64,000 nt of DNA, taken from assembly GCF_902506165.1 (NCBI RefSeq), contig NZ_LR733817.1, positions 744,001 to 808,000 on the forward strand, given 5' to 3'. Position numbers and translations under genes: made by a program. Positions 61,598-64,000 of this stretch are shown here, in pieces. The notes below the pieces were generated by a model. That model was not told the origin of the DNA and did no database searches. It saw nothing but the letters and a program-made list of their open reading frames with translations. Numbering within the stretch: position 1 is the first letter of the stretch; every line of letters begins with the position of its first letter. Source of the DNA: Bosea sp. 29B (GTDB lineage: Bacteria > Pseudomonadota > Alphaproteobacteria > Rhizobiales > Beijerinckiaceae).

Positions 61598-61669
61598 CGG
61601 GGCGCGCTCATTGCGCCGCTGCGCTCGTCGAGCATCTGGCTCGCCATGGCGTTGCTCGCTTCTCTTCGT

Positions 61670-62701
61670 TCAGGCTCTGACCGGCTCGGCGCGGCCGGAG
61701 CGCACCGAGCGATAGGCCGCGTCGATCATCGCGAAGGCATGGCGGCCATCGTCCAGGGTGACGGGCATGGGCCCGCCCTCCTTGAGGGCCTTCACGAACG
61801 CCCAGGCGACATGCTCGTGGAAGACGCCGGTCTTGAAATGCGGAACGGTCGGCGACGACGCCCAACGCCCACCACCCTCCTCACGGCGGAACACCCTGAG
61901 GAATTCGCTCTCGCGCGTCGGACGCGAGGCGATGTCGACGCCGCCGAGCAGGATCGTGCCCTCGGTGCCGTAGATCTCGATCGAGGTGTCGGCGGCGGCG
62001 AACGCCCAGCTCGTCGTGACCTCGGCGATCATCCCGTTCCCGTAGCGGAAGACCGCCGCGGCAGTATCCTCGACCGGCAGGCCGAAGGTGTCGGACGAGC
62101 TCGTCGCATAGGCGCTCTCCGGCATCCCGAACAGCCAGTGCAGGAAATCGGCGGCGTGCACGCCTTCGTCGAGCAAGGTGCCGCCGCCCGATTGCGCGGG
62201 ATCGACGAACCAGCCCTTGCGGAAATTCGGGTCGAAACCGTGGCTGTGTCCGTGCCTGATGCGCACCAGCGTGATGCGGCCGACGACACCCTCGCGCAGC
62301 AGATCGGCGATCTCGTGGTTCACCGGGTCGAAGCGCTTCGGGAAGCTCTGCATGAAGCGGATGCCGGTCTCCGCCACGATCGCGGCGATGGCGTCGCACT
62401 GCTCCATGGTGGCGCCGAGCGGCTTCTCGCACAGCACCGGCAGCCCCTTCTCCGCAGCGGCGCGGACCAGCGCCGGATGGTTCACGGTTTCCGAGCAGAT
62501 CGCGACCGCATCACTGCCGGCGAGCAGCGTGGCGAGATCGGCGACGGCTGCGATGCCGTGCTGCCTGGCGAAAGCCTCCAGGCGCGCAGGGTCGGCATCG
62601 CAGGCGCCGGCGACGGCGACGCCCTCGCTCGCCAGGAAGGCCTTCGTCCAGAAATTGGCGTGGTAGTGAGCGACCCCCAGGATCGCGATCCGCAGGCTCA
62701 T
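61670..62701 (-). CDS. Gfo/Idh/MocA-family oxidoreductase
   Basis: A 343-residue NAD(P)-dependent sugar/polyol oxidoreductase. RIAILGVAHYHANFWTKAF is an unusual but recognisable Rossmann opening, and VLCEKPLGATMEQC is the EKP signature. The C-terminal domain holds GGTLLDEGVHAADFLHWLFG, the GxHxxD-type metal/active-site motif. It follows its neighbour with a 4-bp ATGA overlap. The pair probably act on a sugar or inositol derivative, perhaps feeding the glucokinase gene. Confidence 0.88.
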   Translation of the reverse strand: MSLRIAILGVAHYHANFWTKAFLASEGVAVAGACDADPARLEAFARQHGIAAVADLATLLAGSDAVAICSETVNHPALVRAAAEKGLPVLCEKPLGATMEQCDAIAAIVAETGIRFMQSFPKRFDPVNHEIADLLREGVVGRITLVRIRHGHSHGFDPNFRKGWFVDPAQSGGGTLLDEGVHAADFLHWLFGMPESAYATSSSDTFGLPVEDTAAAVFRYGNGMIAEVTTSWAFAAADTSIEIYGTEGTILLGGVDIASRPTRESEFLRVFRREEGGGRWASSPTVPHFKTGVFHEHVAWAFVKALKEGGPMPVTLDDGRHAFAMIDAAYRSVRSGRAEPVRA

Positions 62702-63762
62702 CTCGGCTCCATTGGTGCTGTGGGCGCGGTCGGCACACGCTGCCCGGTCCGCGCCGCCTGATAGATCGCCTCGGCAACCTCGACCGAGCGCAGGCCGGCC
62801 TCGGCGGTGCCGTCAGCCGGCGCGAGCCCGCGCACGACATCGAGCCAATGGCGGTGATGGGCTTGCCCGAGCGGCACGTCGATGAGCGGCGGCGCGACCC
62901 AGGCCTTCTCGCCGGTCAGGTCGGGCGCGAAGAGCGCGGCCGAGCCCCGCTCCGTGCGCAGGAAGACCGTGCCGGCGTCGGTATAGAGCTCGAGCCGGAA
63001 ACGGTCGCAGCCCGCCCGCTCGGTATAGCTCATCTCATGGCTGGCGATCGCGCCGTCGGCCAGGCCGTAGGTCGCGGCGACGGTGTCCTCCAGCGCGGTG
63101 CGGACGGTGCGGCCGTCTGCCAGCCGCCGCTCCGGCCGCGCTGTCCGCGCACGTGCCGCGACATCGCCGATCTCGCCGAAGAGATGGCGGCACAGGTCGA
63201 TCCCATGCACGCCAAGCTGCATCACGACCCCGCCCGAGACCTCGCCGGGCCGGAAGAACCAGTCGGCCCAGTCGGCGCCGGGCGTGGCGTTGCGCAGTCG
63301 CAGCGAATGAACCCTGCCGAGCCTGCCGCTCGCCAGCAGCTCGCGCAGCCAGAGCACTTCGGGAAAGTAGCGGTGCATGAAGCTGACGCTCAGCGGCGCT
63401 GAGGCTTTCGCCGCTGCAGCGAGGATCGCGCGGCATTGCGCGCTGTCGAGCGCCATCGGCTTTTGCAGCAGCACCGCCTTGCCGGCGCCAAGCGCATCGA
63501 TGGCGATACGCTCATGGGTGTTGTCGGGCGAGGCGATGACGACGGCGTCGATCGCGGGATCGTCGAGCACCGTCCGATAGTCGGTCTCGACGCGGGCGAT
63601 GCCGAGCGCGGCAGCGCGCGTCTCGGCAACCTCGCGCCGCCGCCCGACGAGAGTCGCAATCTGCGCCCCGCCCGCGGCCCGGAGACCGCCGACATGATAG
63701 TCGGCGATGAAGCCTGCGCCGATCAGCGCCACGCAGACCTTGTCCGACGGGGAGCGGCTCAT
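62698..63762 (-). CDS. Gfo/Idh/MocA-family oxidoreductase
   Basis: A 354-residue oxidoreductase. VCVALIGAGFIADYHVGGLRAAG is the Rossmann motif. VLLQKPMALDSAQC replaces the usual EKP glutamate with glutamine (QKP), and GGVVMQLGVHGIDLCRHLFGEIGD provides the GxHxxD motif. The gene overlaps the next one by 4 bp (ATGA). It is the first gene in this pair after a partial gene at the window end. Substrate: probably a sugar, inositol or aminosugar derivative. Confidence 0.88.
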   Translation of the reverse strand: MSRSPSDKVCVALIGAGFIADYHVGGLRAAGGAQIATLVGRRREVAETRAAALGIARVETDYRTVLDDPAIDAVVIASPDNTHERIAIDALGAGKAVLLQKPMALDSAQCRAILAAAAKASAPLSVSFMHRYFPEVLWLRELLASGRLGRVHSLRLRNATPGADWADWFFRPGEVSGGVVMQLGVHGIDLCRHLFGEIGDVAARARTARPERRLADGRTVRTALEDTVAATYGLADGAIASHEMSYTERAGCDRFRLELYTDAGTVFLRTERGSAALFAPDLTGEKAWVAPPLIDVPLGQAHHRHWLDVVRGLAPADGTAEAGLRSVEVAEAIYQAARTGQRVPTAPTAPMEPR

Positions 63763-63803
63763 GATGCCTCGCGCAAAGACGTCAGTTCAGGAGAGATGAG
63801 CGA

Positions 63804-63827
63804 GGCGGCCTCCAGGAGAAAGCCGCC
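63804..63827. terminator. Hairpin between the partial gene and the oxidoreductase gene
   Basis: GGCGGC (63804-63809) and GCCGCC (63822-63827) form a 6-bp GC stem with a 12-base loop. No T-run follows on the minus strand. It lies in the 76-bp gap upstream of the leftward oxidoreductase gene. Confidence 0.35.
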
Positions 63828-63838
63828 CCGTCCGGCGA

Positions 63839-64000
63839 TCAGGGCTTCCATCGGCCCTCGATCGCGACCAGAGCCGGATCCACCGCCTTCAGCGGAGCGG
63901 TATAGGTGTAGGTCAGCGCGTCGATGGGCTGGCCCGGGATGCGGTTGGTCGCCTTCAGGAAGCCGACGATCGCCGCCATGTCGTCGACATAGGCCTGATC
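63839..64000 (-). CDS. Partial C-terminal end of a protein, perhaps an ABC substrate-binding protein
   Basis: The last 53 codons of a leftward gene, reading DQAYVDDMAAIVGFLKATNR, then IPGQPIDALTYTYTAPLKAV, and ending IEGRWKP. The stop is TGA at 63841-63839. The C-terminal pattern resembles binding proteins of the NMT1/sulfonate type, in which a final helix of this kind occurs, but the fragment is too short to be sure. The rest lies outside the window. Confidence 0.45.
   Translation of the reverse strand, partial: DQAYVDDMAAIVGFLKATNRIPGQPIDALTYTYTAPLKAVDPALVAIEGRWKP

Overview
The window is GC-rich (roughly two thirds G+C by eye) bacterial DNA. The dense catabolic gene content, tripartite tricarboxylate transporters, polyamine-type ABC transporter, several GntR/LysR/IclR regulators, and intergenic palindromes with the CATCCTTCGAGACGG core suggest a free-living alphaproteobacterium of the Hyphomicrobiales, perhaps Bosea or a relative. 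The genus is inference. No rRNA, tRNA, CRISPR array, insertion sequence or phage gene was seen. About 50 genes are called, nearly all metabolic, transport or regulatory.

Layout. (1) 1-2296: the end of a LuxR-type regulator and a stand-alone hemC. (2) 2431-10644: a class III aminotransferase, a GntR/UTRA regulator, an aldehyde dehydrogenase and a four-gene polyamine-type ABC transporter, consistent with uptake and oxidation of an amine. (3) 10732-12662: a PHBH-type FAD monooxygenase and a maleate-isomerase/arylmalonate-decarboxylase-like protein behind a 21-bp palindrome. (4) 12835-28626: the most interesting part. A leftward operon (aconitase, dihydropyrimidinase-type amidohydrolase, isochorismatase-type amidase, RidA) faces a rightward operon (FCD-GntR, PrpB-like lyase, tricarballylate-dehydrogenase-like flavoprotein, LysR). 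Next come a leftward FMN reductase/LLM monooxygenase/SDR operon and a rightward TctCBA transporter operon. The sequence TGTTGACA occurs four times, in the two divergent control regions. The genes fit a pathway that converges on cis-aconitate. (5) 28854-33182: a very large autotransporter. (6) 33217-36725: a structured leader/terminator RNA, a YtcJ-like amidohydrolase and an orphan peptide-type binding protein. (7) 36755-41827: a methyl-accepting protein, a small unknown gene, and a NarL-type two-component pair. (8) 42241-52299: aminotransferase/IclR, LysR, an MFS importer, benzoylformate decarboxylase, aldehyde dehydrogenase, a 3-oxoadipate enol-lactonase-like hydrolase with an export leader, and LysR, suggesting catabolism of an aromatic 2-oxoacid or amino acid. 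(9) 52549-59274: an MFS exporter, then a second aconitase operon with a Bug/TctC binding protein and an FCD regulator with two apparent winged helices. (10) 59310-59557: a DctA pseudogene. (11) 59711-64000: RmlD-like reductase, glucokinase, two Gfo/Idh/MocA oxidoreductases and the C-terminal end of another gene.

Operon structure is tight: ATGA or similar start/stop overlaps occur at 9544, 15477, 19116, 23135, 24183, 26212, 26697, 43446 and 62701. Long open frames antisense to the real genes are a consequence of high GC and were left out.
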